From positions 62,001 through 126,000 of the forward strand of contig JAQFVV010013288.1 of the NCBI GenBank assembly GCA_028023455.1: a stretch of 64,000 bases of DNA, in the 5' to 3' direction. Shown here piece by piece: positions 21,641-35,155 of this stretch (positions within the stretch are counted from its first letter, which is position 1; each line of letters opens with the position of its first letter). Made by a program: the position numbers and the translations under genes. The notes beneath the pieces are model-generated. The model had not been told where the DNA came from, ran no database searches, and saw only the letters and a program-made list of their open reading frames with translations. Origin of the DNA: Epiperipatus broadwayi. Its lineage: Eukaryota; Onychophora; Udeonychophora; Euonychophora; Peripatidae.

Positions 21641-22940
21641 GGTTGTTTTACAATAGTGTGTTGAAACCATCGGAGGGCAGGGTTTGCTTGTAAACAAAGA
21701 TAAATATAATGTTGCTGGGGCTGCCGCCGCCACCAGGTTTGTTTATTATCACATTTCAAAGTAAAGTAATATCAAATAAATTTTGGAACACACAACAAAA
21801 AAAATGCAGAAATCAAAAAATTGAATTTAAAAAAGTACTTATTTTTTGTTATTCTTTTCAATACTTATATTTTTTGGGGGCCGGGTTTTTTTTTTTTTAT
21901 ATGTATGTTTTTGATTTTGTTGATCACATTTAAAACTACTATCTACCAAATAAAATTTTTGGAATGAAAACAAAAAAAAAGGGTACATCAATCGAAATGA
22001 ATTTTAAAAAGTAGTTACTTTTTATTCTTCTCATTACTTACATTTTTTGGTGGTAGAGTATTCTACGAAATCAGCTTCTTTTTTTTTTTTATATTTTTGT
22101 TGTTTTGTAATAAATTACAAATAAATCGATTTACATTTAATGGTAAAACATTTACAACCAAAAGGTCCAACTTTGGGAAGGGGGTGGGGGTGGGTGGTTA
22201 CAATTCCTAAGTGAATGGAACACTCCAACTCGAAGTTTGACCAACTTTTTATTATAATTACCAAAAACCACATAAATATATTTATGGCAATTAAAACCAA
22301 CTTTTAGGGCTGTTCAGGAACAGTACACATGCAGCTTCAAGCTCTTTTGTTCGATAACCCTTTTAGCAGCAGTCAGAGAATCTTTGACATTTGGAGCAAG
22401 TTTCCGATTTGAGCCATTTGATGAAGCTCACCGTTGTTCTCACAGAAACAGGACTTAGAGCATGATTTTATCTGAATCATGCTTGCACCTACACTTGCCA
22501 AATTTTTTGAGCAGGAAATGTGGGCTAGGGAAGCATTGAGACTTTGCTGATAATTGTTAGTAGACATTCCTAAAAGATGTGAGACAGGGGGGAGGTGGTC
22601 TTAATGAATATTAAAATAGTTTTGACAATCGGAATTCCAGACACCCTCACCCAATACTGTAGCCAAAAGTGAAATGTGATTGTATATCAAAAATGCTTAG
22701 CACAAATCTGAGCTGTAAGCTGACACAATAGCTTCTGCAGCAGATTCAATGTCATGTTTCTGTGCATTAGCATAGAAATAGACACTAGCAGCCACCCCAT
22801 ACCGAACGGACTATTTCTAGGCTTATGCATTAGAAATAGAACATTTGCTAGTGGTGGTAGGCCACCTAAATGGCATATTTATGTGCGCTATCACAGAAAT
22901 AATGCCCTCTGGTGGTTTTAACACACTTGTAAAACAACCA
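21641..22940. mobile_element. E-family TIR element (copy 2), ~1.3 kb, noncoding
   Basis: The ends read GGTTGTTTTACAA (start) and TTGTAAAACAACC (end), followed inward on both sides by GTGTGTTGAAACC/GTGTGTTAAAACC and a GAGGGC block. ACTAGAA flanks both sides (21634-21640, 22941-22947), a 7-bp or imperfect 8-bp TSD. Inside are two diverged tandem units of about 176 bp (about 21760-22110) and three related palindromes near the right end (22757-22778, 22814-22836, 22878-22899). A minus-strand block at 22567-22373 is similar to 31037-30843 of copy 3 and may be a shared relic. The superfamily is not clear; TSD length would fit hAT-like elements. Confidence 0.6.
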
Positions 22941-23170
22941 ACTAGAAACTAAATCTACATACCAGCTCTAAAGTCAGCACTTATCAAACACATTACTATC
23001 AGTTTGAAACCATGAATTTATCAGACATGTAATGTCTTCAAACCCAGCTTAACAAACTAAGTAGCTATATGGGTCTAAAGTCAATTCAGTTTCACCATAT
23101 AGTAAAAGCCTCTGCAATATATAGCATTGCAAAAACCTTCAAAGGTACATTTATGATAATCAAAACAAGT

Positions 23171-23201
<31 letters not shown>

Positions 23202-23879
23202 AAACAGATATACTGTTCCATGCATATATATTCAAAAGACCCCCCCCCCATTTAAAAAAGACTAGCATGATTTGATCAAATTAAAAAAGAAATAAAGCAA
23301 AAAGTTTATAGCTAATTGAAAAACATGGCTTAATCTTCATGCTTTCTTATCTATCCTGCTAAAAAAATATATTATCCAATCATTATGAAGAGAAAGGCAA
23401 TCGGGCTTAAATGAGAGCAGTATGCAAATCAGGTACAGTGGAAAAGGCTCTTGAATCAATCTGGAGGGCAGAATATAAATAGTCAAGTTGGAAGTTCAGA
23501 GGCAGATTAGATTGGATTTTTAAAGTGTATGTTTTAAGAAAAAAAAAAATTTTGAAAGATTTTTTGAAAAAGATAGTAAGAAAAGTGAAGAATTAAAAAA
23601 TTAAAATTCTTGTTTAAGTGTTACTCAACTCTGACTTTCATTACCTTGGAATATAACCTTTACAACCACTGTTAATAATGGAAAAAGAAAACATTATTAA
23701 GGGAATTGTAGCGATGGAAGAATAAACCAACAGCTTCATCTCTTCATCAAGCCATGATTTTCCTAGATTTGCCTGTATAAACATCATAGAAAATAAATAA
23801 TGCCATTCATATGAAATCAATGCCCCCTTTTTACTGCAGCCACCTCATGGATTTGAAGGAATAAACTGGATTAAGTGAA

Positions 23880-24175
23880 GGTAATGATTTTATAAAAATA
23901 TTCGATATTATATGTGTTTTTAAAAGATAAACAAAATGTCTTTATTATAAATAAAACTAAAATTATATGTGTTTATAAAAGACAAACCAAACTTCTTTCT
24001 TAGAAAAGAAACTAAGATTATGAATAAAAGTATCTATATGAAAATACGTTTATTATAAATGAAACTAAAATTATGTGTTTATAAAAGACAAACACAATGT
24101 CTTTCTTAGAAAAGAAACTAAGATTATGAATAAAGGTATCTATATGAAAATATGTTTGTTACTGGAAAATTATAA
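23880..24175 (+). repeat. Tandem duplication, unit ~108 bp
   Basis: Sequence beginning TTTATTATAAAT-AAACTAAAATTA and ending ATCTATATGAAAATA occurs at about 23941 and again at about 24049 with few differences, preceded by a partial third copy from about 23905. Confidence 0.7.
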
Positions 24176-24649
24176 AAGAAACTAAAATTAAGAAAATCGT
24201 TTATTATTGATAAAGTATAAATGAAAATGCTGATCAACTTAAATCTGGAAACATACATCTGTGCCAGACCAAACAGCAATTTTTATGTTAGATATTACAG
24301 TAACCAAATAAAATTACAAATGCTCACCTGCCTATTAATTATATAAGAATATTACACATAACTATAATTAATTAAATTATAATAACGTATTTATAATTTA
24401 AATAAATTTAGAAAATATCAAAATGAAATATAAATACAAAACGAATGTATTTAGTAAATTTATACTATATTATGAACAAATTCTAACATTTAAATATGAA
24501 TTAGTATGACAATAAAAGTGAATGATTATATGCCTATAATGAACCACATACTTAAATAAGTTGAAGGATTAAGAAAATCATTTTTTATTAATGATTTTAT
24601 TTATTATTTGAAAACTCTGAAAAAGTAATATGAACACAGAATTAAAACA

Positions 24650-24692
<43 letters not shown>

Positions 24693-24700
24693 CTTATTTC

Positions 24701-24743
<43 letters not shown>

Positions 24744-24749
24744 TTAAGA

Positions 24750-25010
24750 AATAAGAACTTGCATTCTTTAATTCCTATTGTACTGTTATTGAATGTATAC
24801 CAAGATACATAATGGACTGCAAATAAAATAACTTAAGGTTAACTGGAACTCTGAATTAGACATAAAATGTAAATTGTTAAAGAACTTGCTTTCCTTAATT
24901 CCTATTGTACTATTATTGAATGTATACTAAGATACACAATGGACTGCAAATAAACTATTTGTGAATTAAGTGAAACTCTGAATTAAATGCAATGCTAGCA
25001 GTTATCTTCA
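24750..25010 (+). repeat. Tandem duplication, unit ~126 bp
   Basis: TTAATTCCTATTGTACT, TATTGAATGTATAC and GGACTGCAAATAAA recur in the same order at about 24768 and 24893. A more diverged third unit may lie near 25240-25320. Two (TA)n tracts at 24653-24741 separated by a short inverted repeat (GTTCTTATTTCTTAAT / ATTAAGAAATAAGAAC) precede it. Confidence 0.65.
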
Positions 25011-25593
25011 TTATTATATCTGCAAAGGATATCTTCATACAAAAATAATTAAACCACATTACATGTGACTACTACCTAAAATAATACAAATCACAATTAA
25101 GTGAAACTCTGAATTAAGTGCTATTAGTTGTCTTCATCATTCTCTCTGTTGTCTTAATATGTCACACTCCTCTCTGTGAAGTAATTAAATGATTAAAGAT
25201 ATAAACTATTATAGAACTGTTGACAGAAGGACTTTATTATATTCTCAACAGATTACATTTTCTAAGTCATCTAAAATGTTATTGTAAGTAGGCTGAAAGA
25301 TACAAAGGACTGTCAATGGAATACTTTGTTTGATGGACATTTATTTAAACCTGTTGTTAAATAAAATTATTGTTACTTAAAATTAATCTTAGTTATCCAG
25401 TTGTTCAATTCTAGTTTGTTTTTATTGCATCACTCATCATTCATTGCACTTGTTCATGAGAATCTCATGCCTCCTGAGCTACATTTGGCATAACTAGACC
25501 CAGGTAAGTCAGGTTGTAGTGAGATGGAACTCTAGTGGCGCCATTTGGAAAACCAAACATAGAAATTTCTAGATGCTTCTAGTCTCTATGGTG

Positions 25594-25629
25594 CTACATC
25601 CTCTGATGAGCAGGAAATATTGTTGTAGG
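25594..25629 (+). ncRNA. Hammerhead-like motif with collapsed stem II
   Basis: CTACA (25594-25598) can pair with TGTAG (25624-25628) as a stem I. CTGATGA (25603-25609) and GAAA (25614-25617) are present, but only GCAG lies between them, too short for a stem II hairpin. An inverted relative at about 25691-25660 has GCATGTTGC between its boxes. The pair looks like one more decayed family, not a working ribozyme. Confidence 0.35.
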
Positions 25630-25741
25630 GGGGGTTTAACATCTGCGTTGGGGAATGCCAATTGATAGTTCCTTCCTGCAACATGCTCATCAGGAAATTG
25701 TTACAACTGAGGTAATAAAAGGGTTGTATGGTGGTCTGGTT

Positions 25742-25780
<39 letters not shown>

Positions 25781-26129
25781 CAATGTATGCATAAATGCAC
25801 ATGCAACTTTGAATTCAATTTTCAACATTATTCTAACGACACTCAATAATAATCTATTTCCAATCTATACAGCACTAGAAAATGTAATAATTTCCCCATA
25901 GTTATTTACATAAACTTATTAAAATAGTGAAATTTATATACTTCCAAAAGAAAGTATGTCAATATATGTAATATATTTTATTAACCCGACTCACATGCAC
26001 ATTCTTTTGTTTATTAAATCAAATATATCTATGGAGAAGGGACACTTTCAATTTTACAATAAAATTGTAATTTTATCCTATTAATTTTTTTTATTTCTCA
26101 TTTTTTTTATTAAATTACAGTTATTGTTG

Positions 26130-26285
26130 GAGAAAGTAATTAGCTTTCTCCAGCAGGTTAAACTGTATTAAGAGCCCTGCTTTATTGACATAGTTACATA
26201 CATTTGAAGGAAATTAAGATAAGATAGGCATGGATTATCACCTTATTCTGCTGATGGGATACAATCCGAAATGCATTCTAAAAGA
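26130..26285 (+). other. Hairpin plus degenerate hammerhead-like motif
   Basis: TGTTGGAGAAAG and CTTTCTCCAGCA (about 26127-26157) form a 12-bp hairpin. About 100 bp further, CTGATGG, a GAT/ATC hairpin, GAAA and a palindromic ATGCAT (about 26254-26277) follow the hammerhead order with one core change. Stem I is not convincing. Confidence 0.3.
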
Positions 26286-26299
26286 TTTTGTTTACTCCT

Positions 26300-27115
26300 T
26301 CGTACCAAAATATTAATTAGTTAATATCTTATTTTTTTTAATTCAGACTATTTTTCCAAGATCTCTATTAGTGAAAAGAAAGCTCAGAAAACCAAATGTA
26401 GCCTAGTCACAAGTACCCCAGGAAACAGAAAACGAATAAATAAATAAAAAGTTTGACTTCTATATATTATCATTTTGATAACTGATCTTTGTATGTCATG
26501 TTGCATGGATCTTTACAAATATATAGAAATTATTAATTAAGTGGACATTTTAATGAGGATTAAGTGTAATTGAAATAATTATATTGTCCTCATAAAAAAC
26601 TGCTTAAGTAAGATAAGTAATTAATAAAAAATATTTCTAATCAATATGATTTAACAAAATCTTTGGAATTATTGAATTAAAAAAAATAATCCCATCTTTT
26701 TCAAAAACTTATTAATTAATATTACAAAAAGATTTAATTATAACAAAGAAATCTATTTGAAAAGTTTATTTATAATAGTGAATTGATGTGTACATTGTAT
26801 ATTATTTAAGTCACTATTTAAATTTTCAACTTACACGCAGATGCATTAAAATGTATTCTTATGATAAGTAAGTGAATGTCTCTGTCTATATGAATGTATA
26901 CTAATCTCCTATATTTTTAATTTTAGCTTATTCTACATTTTTTTAAATATATTTACGATCAAAAAGTATATATCAATGATTACATTGACTAACCCTGTAC
27001 TATTTATATCACTTAGGCTGACCCTGCCCACCCATATATCAAAGGATTAAATCTGTCCCCATATGATCAAATATATGTTACAGACCAGATATATATATAT
27101 ATATATATATATCTG

Positions 27116-27161
<46 letters not shown>

Positions 27162-30100
27162 TTTTAATTTGTAGATTCATTAAATTTCTCAATATAATTT
27201 GTGTGGTATTTAGTCTATAGGTCATATGATGATGGAAGATTAATAAGTACCATCCTTAATAAATACTATGGCACGTTCATAACAATGTGACAAACCAAAC
27301 TTCATTGTTATTTTTTTCGGCCTGCTATTACCCATAACGCTGCTCTTCTGTAGTTAATCTACAATTATAAAACTAGTTTTATAAATTGCACTTATTCTAC
27401 ATTTATTTCTCAGGTAATATTTTTTTTCTCTATTTTGAAATGCTGCAAAAGAATAATGAAGAAAGACATTCTAATAAAAACAATCGTTTAATAAACTCAA
27501 AAAAATAATAATAAAAGAAAAAGAAAATTAAATTAGAAACACATTTAAGTCTAAATTACTTAATAAAGAAATAAATAAATATTTTCTTTTGATTAGACAA
27601 TGATTTTTTTATTCACTATCTAATTTTAAAACATATGAAATACCCCCCCCCCAATAAAAAGTGTACTAAATAAATCAAACACGCATAAAAAATATTAATC
27701 TCAGACAAAAATATACATTAACAATTATTATATTTGACGATATGAAGAAGAAGAAGAAGAAGATACATATGCACAATGACATGTTATTTTATGAAGCAGT
27801 CATTCACTGATGGATCGGGAAGACAGGTTCATAATTAGAATGATTATATTGTGGACATAGACAAAATTTGATGTCATGTATACATTTGACTTCTGCTGTC
27901 TGCCCCCATATTAATATAATAAATTTCTTCATATCAAATAATACTAATTATTATTTGTGTTGCATATGATAATTGCCCTTGTCATATTTTGATATAAATA
28001 AGATAGCTATAGTGTAACAAGCTGCTTTATAACATTAAGTTTTAAATTTTAAAGTTTTCACTTATCCTAAATACACTTTTATTTGGCAACTTGAATGCTT
28101 ATTTATGTTAAACAAAGTTTAACATTTCTGTTCTAGAATGTAAAATCAAAGAAACCCAGCTGATAATGATAGTGATAATGAAGGTATCACTATATTATAC
28201 TATTTTATATATTATGCATATATTCAATGGGATATACCTTGTTTTATATAGTTTTCTGTCTTGTTCATATAACGTTTCTGAAAAATATATATTCAATTAT
28301 TTCTGGTGTTTAAAGAAAATTTGTAAATAGTGTAAATAAATCTTGTTGTTTTAAAAATTGATTTAGTTGTCTACGGTCTTATTGCTATTCATCATCTACA
28401 TTATTGTTGTTGTTGCTATTGACACATTATCTTATTATTTTGAAACCATTATCAATCAATATAGTATATTTGACTATAAATTGGTATATCATAATAATTT
28501 TGTTAAGCTCTTATATTTTATAAGTACATTTAAGACATCATCAGTTAATGATCAAAATATTATTAACCTAGATTGCATTTATTATTTTAAATAATATATT
28601 AAAAGATAAAACACTTAATTTTGATTTAACCTGTTTATTTAAACCATCAGATATATTATTCACTGATCTTGATCACATTGCCCATAATTATTTAATAAAA
28701 AAAATTATTAAGTTGCTGTGTTTAGTTTATTAAAAGTTTATTTGCATTTTTTAAAGCTCAAAGTTTAAAATATTATCGGTGTTGGAGTTGCTAAATATTC
28801 TGTATTAATTCTATTTTGTTTTATGAGCTGTTTTGTTTGCTATATTTGGGTTGTGGCAAAATCTCTTTCACTGACCCATGTATATCATGTAAAATAATAA
28901 TATTTAAGTTATGTGAACACTGAGAAGAATAAGTTACTAATACACAATATAAATTTGAATTTATGGCAATTGTTTATATCTACAGTTATTTATTGTACTT
29001 GGATATGAGTTATGTTATTTTCACAATATTAATAAAGTTAGCATAACTTTAATGTGTAAATTTCTTCTTTTGCCTTAAAACTTATAGCTTGTTTTGACTT
29101 TATGGTAAATATTCTGGTTTTGGCAAGCTAGGAATCCCTATTTTATTTTAGTTTATCTTATTATCATTTAATACAGTATTAGTTTATAGTTCAAGATCTC
29201 ATTCTCCATCATCAACATTGCTCTCCTATTTCATCTTGATCTTACTTTTATTTCTTCATTCTCATTTGATCTTAATTCATTATTATAAATGAGTCACCCT
29301 TCACTGGCTTTTATTCTATTACAATCTTAATCATTCATTAGCTCTTATTCTGTCATTATCTTAATCATTCATTATCCTAACACATCTTCTTTCTCTTCTC
29401 TACATTTTTAGGCTCGTTTCATTTTATTATTTAATTACTATTTATTTTCATCAGTTTATTTAGTCATCTACATCCTAATTTATTTATTACTTAACTCATA
29501 ATTTTAATTTCATATTCATTCCATAGATGTAATTATTAATTATTTATTGGTTTGATGAATATTAAATTTATTTCATAATATTTTGTTTGTGGATTTTAAG
29601 GCTGGTTTAACTAGAAGTTATTATCTTTAGATTTATTGTTTCACATTAGCCAGGTTGATTTTAAGAAACTAATATTTTATTTGTACATTATTTTGACATA
29701 CCTATTCTTATTATTCATGTAGTGAGGGTTACAATATATAATATAGATTTATGCTTAGATCAATAATTCTAACTAATTTTTTTTAAGCAAGATCAAGTTT
29801 ATATAGAACATTAGTTTACAATATATTCCCATTTTAATCCTTTTAGTTTGATTTTTATAACTAAATGACAAAATGATTTTTTTTATATTTATTCTATTTT
29901 CAACATAAATGTATATAAATTTCTATCTAGACTAAAGTTTTAAAATAACATTTAGATTTAAAAAAACATTTTTCTGCCATGTTAACAAAAAAATATTTTT
30001 AACATGTTAGAAATTAATTTCAAAATGAACTTTGTTGTTGATTTAAAATGTTTCTGTGAACAATAGTCTTGTTTTTCATTTAACTGGTTGTATTATTTTT

Positions 30101-30300
30101 TAGTTTTTAATTTTAAAATAATTAAAATCAAAAAAAAGTTTTTATTATGCTTTCATAGCTAGTCAGTTTCTTTTTATTTGGAGTGTTTGATTGGATTAGT
30201 ATTAAATGTAACTGGATTAAAGACCACAAAGAAATTACATATACCTTGCTCTCTTTCTCTCTCCCTTTCCTCACTTTTTATAAAGTCAATAAGAAAAAAG
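26300..30300. other. Long AT-rich intergenic or intronic stretch
   Basis: No gene is recognised. Features are limited to (TA)n at 27088-27160, a (GAA)6 tract at about 27743 and a C-tract near 27643. One acceptor-like TTTCTGTTCTAG (28124-28135) precedes a short segment ending in a donor-like GTATCA. That is too little for an exon call. Confidence 0.5.
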
Positions 30301-30302
30301 TA

Positions 30303-31427
30303 AGGTAGTTTACTCCTAGCATGTTGAAACCATGAGAGGGCGTACTTTTTATGTAAACAAACACAAATATAATGTTACTGGGCTTTTTTTATTTACAACT
30401 TTAACATTATTTTATAAAATGGAATAATTACATTTTTAAATTCCATTATACATTTTATTGCCTTGTGACATTTTGCAAACTATTTTTAAATACTTTACGA
30501 AACAACATTATTTTGTAAAAAACATTATTTTTAAAAATTCCAATATTTTAAATTACATTCCACAAGTCATCATGTAGTGTTGGAATGTGGATGTGAAGAG
30601 ACCAATGGTTTTGCCAGTCCAAAGTATTGGCAACAGATGCAGTACCCAATTTACAAACCAACATTATTTTCTAAAATACAATAATTACATTTTAAAGTAC
30701 ATTAGTCATGCCAGTGGCATCATGCTGAATGTGCAGAGGGGGCAATGGTTTTCCAGCCCAAAGGATCGGCCAAAAGATGCAGTATTGTGAATCGAACCAA
30801 GATTATGATTTGCAAAACAATGTGCAACCTCAAACATTAAATTCATCTTGTATCTGTTTTTAAACTGACCAAAAGATTAAGCAGTACTCTGAACAAACGA
30901 AGCTTACAATTTCCAAAACAACATGCAATCTCAGCCATTTCATTTGATTCATGGCTCTTCTCACATAAATGTGTTTTTGCATTATTTGTGTGAAATGATG
31001 CTTGACCCACCCATTTTGCAATTGTTTTCACATTCATGGTGTGTAGGGAAGCACAGCGACAGGCTTACAATTATTAGTACATACTAGTACATCAGTTAAT
31101 GTGTAAAATCACTATTACATAACTTATTACAACAGTTATGAACAGTTGAATTCCAAACACTCTCACAGTATATGGTAGTGATCTGTTAAGTGTGTGCATT
31201 TGCATAGTGTCACAAAGCACATCAGAGGGTCATAATATTGGTGTGCAATGCCATTTCAGTCTGTGACAGCTAATAGGAACAGAACTGTTCTATAAGCCAT
31301 AACTTTATTTGCTAGAGCACAGAAATATTGGGCCACATAAAGGCATATATATATATGTGTGTTTGCATAGAAAGTACACCCTCTTGCAGTTTCAACATGC
31401 TAAGAAATGACTACCTAAAGTAATTTA
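30303..31427. mobile_element. E-family TIR element (copy 3), ~1.1 kb, noncoding
   Basis: The ends AGGTAGT...CTAGCATGTTGAAACC and (reverse complement of the right end) AGGTAGT...TTAGCATGTTGAAACT match over about 50 bp including a GAGGG-GTACTTT block. AAAGTA occurs on both flanks as a possible short or decayed TSD. Two internal units about 125 bp apart share CAATGGTTTT-CCAG and AGATGCAGTA (30603-30790). The minus block 31037-30843 is similar to copy 2. No transposase is recognised, so it is probably non-autonomous. Confidence 0.6.
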
Positions 31428-31429
31428 AA

Positions 31430-34400
31430 AAAATTTAAATACAAAATATCTTCAAAACAAATTTCTCAATGGCAAATCAAAATAAATTGTTTGAACTAGT
31501 ACTACAAACAGTTTACCATTTCCCCTCTCTTCTCACTTCTTTCAAAGCCAATAACAAAGAAGAAATTTACAAATTTTTAAAAAACATCTAAATTTCTAAA
31601 CCAAATATGTCAATTCCAAATGAAATGAATTGTGAAATACATGCAATTCACTCTTCCCTTCTCACTTTTTACAAATCCATTAAGAAAGAAGAAATTTAAA
31701 AAATTTTACAGACAAAATCATACAAAATTTTCAAATCAAATTTGTCAATTACACATCAAAATTAGATAATATTGCAGATGTGATTCACTTTTTTCCTCTT
31801 TCCCTCTTCACTTTTTAAGATACCAATAAAAAATAACATATTTACACAAATTTTTGAATATAAAATAATAAATATTACAAAATAAATCTATCAATTATAG
31901 TTATAAACAACAACTTTGAAAATCTAAATCCATGAATATTGTAATCTGATATTAGATATATGAGAAATCCAAAGAAACAATGAAAATTTATAATTGACCT
32001 TTCTAATACTAACAAGTTTTATAGTACACACTTAATTTACAAATTATGTCATAGGTACTATTACTATGATCAACTACCTCTTTTCTAAAGAAATCCCCAA
32101 ATGAATTATTCATCATCCTATTTTTACAACATCAAAGCAGTGTTTAAAAAATTAATAAAAGATAAAAATGGAAATGTAGATAGACAATTAGATTGGTATC
32201 ATTTATTTTGTACTTTAATTTTATTTTATTATATATGGTTGCACCCTAAAATATGATTTGCAAAATATATTGTTCCCATAAAACATTTACTTCAATATAC
32301 ATATGTAACATTAACTCTTGTCAACAATGGCAAAAGCAATAGAATATACACCTAAAATAATATGACATTAGGAGTTAATTATCCAGAACTCATTCTTCAT
32401 ACTACTATTCATATTTGCTTTAGCCACCATACTTTCCAGACATAACACATCAGAGAGCATGTTCTCAGAGCTTTGGGAAGGGTATTTTTCAGGTCATGTA
32501 AAATAGTAGTTATTACTTATACTTTATTAGCAAGTGTTATATATGAGCTAGAAGTAATATAGTGGTAAATTAACTTAACGTAATTAATATGTGTCTTTTT
32601 TATGAAATAACCAAATATTTTTGTTTCTTTTATCACTGTAGTGAATGCATGAAATATCAATTGAGAAATATAGACTTATTGATGAGAAAAATAAAATAAA
32701 TCAATCAATACGTAATAGAATAAATTACTGGAATCTTCTTTTGGGAATTTTCATTTTTGAGCATTTTATTCGTCAGAGATTACAATAAAATTTCTTGCTT
32801 TATAATTTTCTGTGATTAATTTTTTACATAAAAAATATGTTCATTTATTTCTAGATAGCCTTTCTGGAAATAATTTTAAATATTTTATTACTACAGATTA
32901 CAATACATTTTGTAATCAAAAGACTTCAAGTTGAAATATATTTTTTATAATTCCTTTGTCAATAAGAGAATACTATCATTTTAACAAGTTTACAAATGCT
33001 TTTCATTCTTTAATTTTTTTTAAAAGTGCATTAATATTCATTTTTTGTTTATCCTAAATATTCAGAAATTAGCAACCGATATCAAAATGTTAAAAGTTCA
33101 GGCTTTAAAATATCTTACTCCTACCTGGAAAGCCTTTTATTCCTTTAAGTATTTTTTTCTCTTTTCAGTTTATTATGAAATGAAGCTAGTTATACCTGAC
33201 TGTGACTTTCAATTACATTATTATATTTGTGTTATTTGTTGTAGCATCTAATTCATATCATTCATTTTCAGTGAGATAAAAGGGCTAAAGATATTTCATA
33301 TTTCAAGAAAAGAAGAGCACCAAGTTAATAATATGTTAATTTACTAATAGATAAAATAAAATTTGAAATGAGGCAACATTTATAACTTATTATGTGAGAT
33401 ATTGTTTTTTAATTTTTTTAATATTTCATTTAAAATTTTGCATTTACGAATTGCATTTTGTAAACACTCAAATATCAAATGCAAAATGACAAACTGTTCA
33501 CAGTACATTACATTCTTTTAATAATTTATTTGAGCTTTCTGTATTTAGATGGATAACAGTGTGGTTTTATACCAATAATGGGATCGATATATTATCATTT
33601 AAAGTAGTTCAAAGAATAAACTTAATAACTCAAATAAAAATTATTTTGTAAGTAATTATTATAACAGATACTTTAGTAGTTTTATTACAATCTCCTATGG
33701 TCTTTTATTTCTTTAATCCCCAGCAAAAATATTGCCAAAACTTCTATGAACACATTTGGTTCCCTGTTGTTTTTACATTATATAACATATGTTCTTTAAT
33801 TATTCATTGTTTTATGTCTAATTGCTATCTATTCACATTTGACAAAGTATTTACAAAAATTTTTAATGTATATAGCATTGTTAAACATTCATATCAAGGA
33901 TATAGAGACCTTATACTCATATTCTTTTTTAAACGTTATCGTATGCTACAAAAGAAACTTGTTCCATAAAGTTATCTCAAATAGAGAAGTTTGCTCTTTT
34001 CTTCGTTTTTTTTATATACTCATTTTATTACTGGATTTCTTGCTCCAGAAATCTTAGGAATCTTACTAAATTATTGAATCGTTAAGCACTTCGAAGATAT
34101 GCTTATAAGAAATAAAAGCTGGAAAATTCAGAAATATCAACATTATCCAGCATGAGCAAATTATGATAATTGTTTTGCACACTCTTGTAACCGTTTATAC
34201 ATTTTTCAGCTTTACAATGTTAATACTTTCACTTTGGTTACTATCTGTAAATAAAGTCACACATTTACTTGCTGACTTAATTTCATTTCCATTAATAGAA
34301 AACTAGATGAAATGCAATTTTTTTTTTTCTAGGTGAATGTTTTCATCAATAACGAATTTACAAAAAAGCTATAAAATAGTTTTCAAATCCAGCACAATGT
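31430..34400. other. AT-rich stretch without a recognised gene
   Basis: Only low-complexity and short chance ORFs are seen, including overlapping hydrophobic frames at 33697-34057. Around 31500-31860 three loosely similar blocks (CTCTTC-CTCACTTTTTA-AA, AATAA-AAAGAAGAAATTTA) suggest an old tandem array with a unit of about 150 bp. Confidence 0.4.
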
Positions 34401-34410
34401 CGCTGCACTC

Positions 34411-34588
34411 GTAAAGGTTATAGAGTTGTCAAAGGTTATGTTGTGGAAATGGGATGGAGCAGAATATGGGAAAATTTAGAGTGAAGAATGGAAAATAAAG
34501 TGGCTAACAGGTTTATCTGGGAATAATTGCTGAGATATTCTTGACTTCGTTTAAGGAGAAGCCATAATACATCACATCACATCACATT
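34411..34588 (+). mobile_element. LINE 3'-end fragment
   Basis: The stretch matches 39371-39548, the 3' end of LINE copy A, and ends in the same CATCACATCACATCACA tail. The coding part corresponds to the last ~45 residues of ORF2 with substitutions. It is a 5'-truncated copy, as usual for LINE retroposition. Confidence 0.8.
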
Positions 34589-34786
34589 AATAAGTAAACT
34601 ATAAATATTATCTTTTTTTGTTTCAGTATTGTGTAAGTTTATATATGAAAGTTACCATTAAAAATTATATTTCTACATTTAATTATATCTTAGTTGTTTA
34701 TAAGTATGTTACATTGATATATATTAAAATTGTATCATCTGACTGACCGATAGAACAGTCTATTATTTATAAGGAATTGAGAAAGG

Positions 34787-35155
34787 TTGCAAACTTTCTT
34801 TCCATATGTTGTAAATGAAGACTGTAGAGCTTTAGTCAGGAAGCTTATAAAGAAGTCTAGAAATAGTATATTTCAAACAATATATTATGTATTGGTAGAG
34901 AAAGAGGGAATGAATAAAGTACAGAAAATTAAGATGTTTGATAATGAAGAGAGAGTATGTAATAGTGATCATAACTTCATTGTAATAGAAATGGTTTGTA
35001 ATGTGATGGAGAATAGAAATAAAAGTAGAAACAATAATGAAAGATGTAGATGGAGAGTGGATGATAAGAATAAGTTGGAAGAGTATAAAATACAAATTGA
35101 AAAAACTGTGGAAGACTTGGTTGTGATGAATATAAGGTCTGGTGTGATGAAATAG
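34787..35155 (+). pseudogene. LINE copy A endonuclease C-terminal part
   Basis: A 122-codon open frame reads YYVLVEKEGMNKVQK (about 34880-34927; IDYVLV in copy B) and CNSDHNFIVIEM (about 34957-34995). The SDH triplet is the conserved catalytic end of apurinic-like endonucleases of non-LTR retrotransposons, here intact. Upstream catalytic motifs are missing because the copy is truncated or rearranged at its 5' side. The LINE linker follows with frameshifts. Confidence 0.7.

Larger units (their letters stand above)
21370..23170 (-). mobile_element. Hammerhead-family element split by a TIR transposon
   Basis: The left part (about 21480-21640) resembles family D (ATCACTAGATGGAGCTTTACC, GTTTACATAAATGCC, a decayed ribozyme). 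The right part (22941-23170) continues in the same register with GCTCTAAAGTCAGCACTTATC and the AGTTTGAAACCATG/TCTTCAAACCCAGC blocks shared with families A and C. It ends at (TA)n. Removing 21641-22940 plus one ACTAGAA joins the halves. The element is noncoding. Confidence 0.65.

Noticed and set aside
28124-28190. Possible micro-exon between an acceptor-like TTTCTGTTCTAG and a donor-like GTATCA
   Set aside because: Two of three frames carry stops, and no other exons can be placed nearby.
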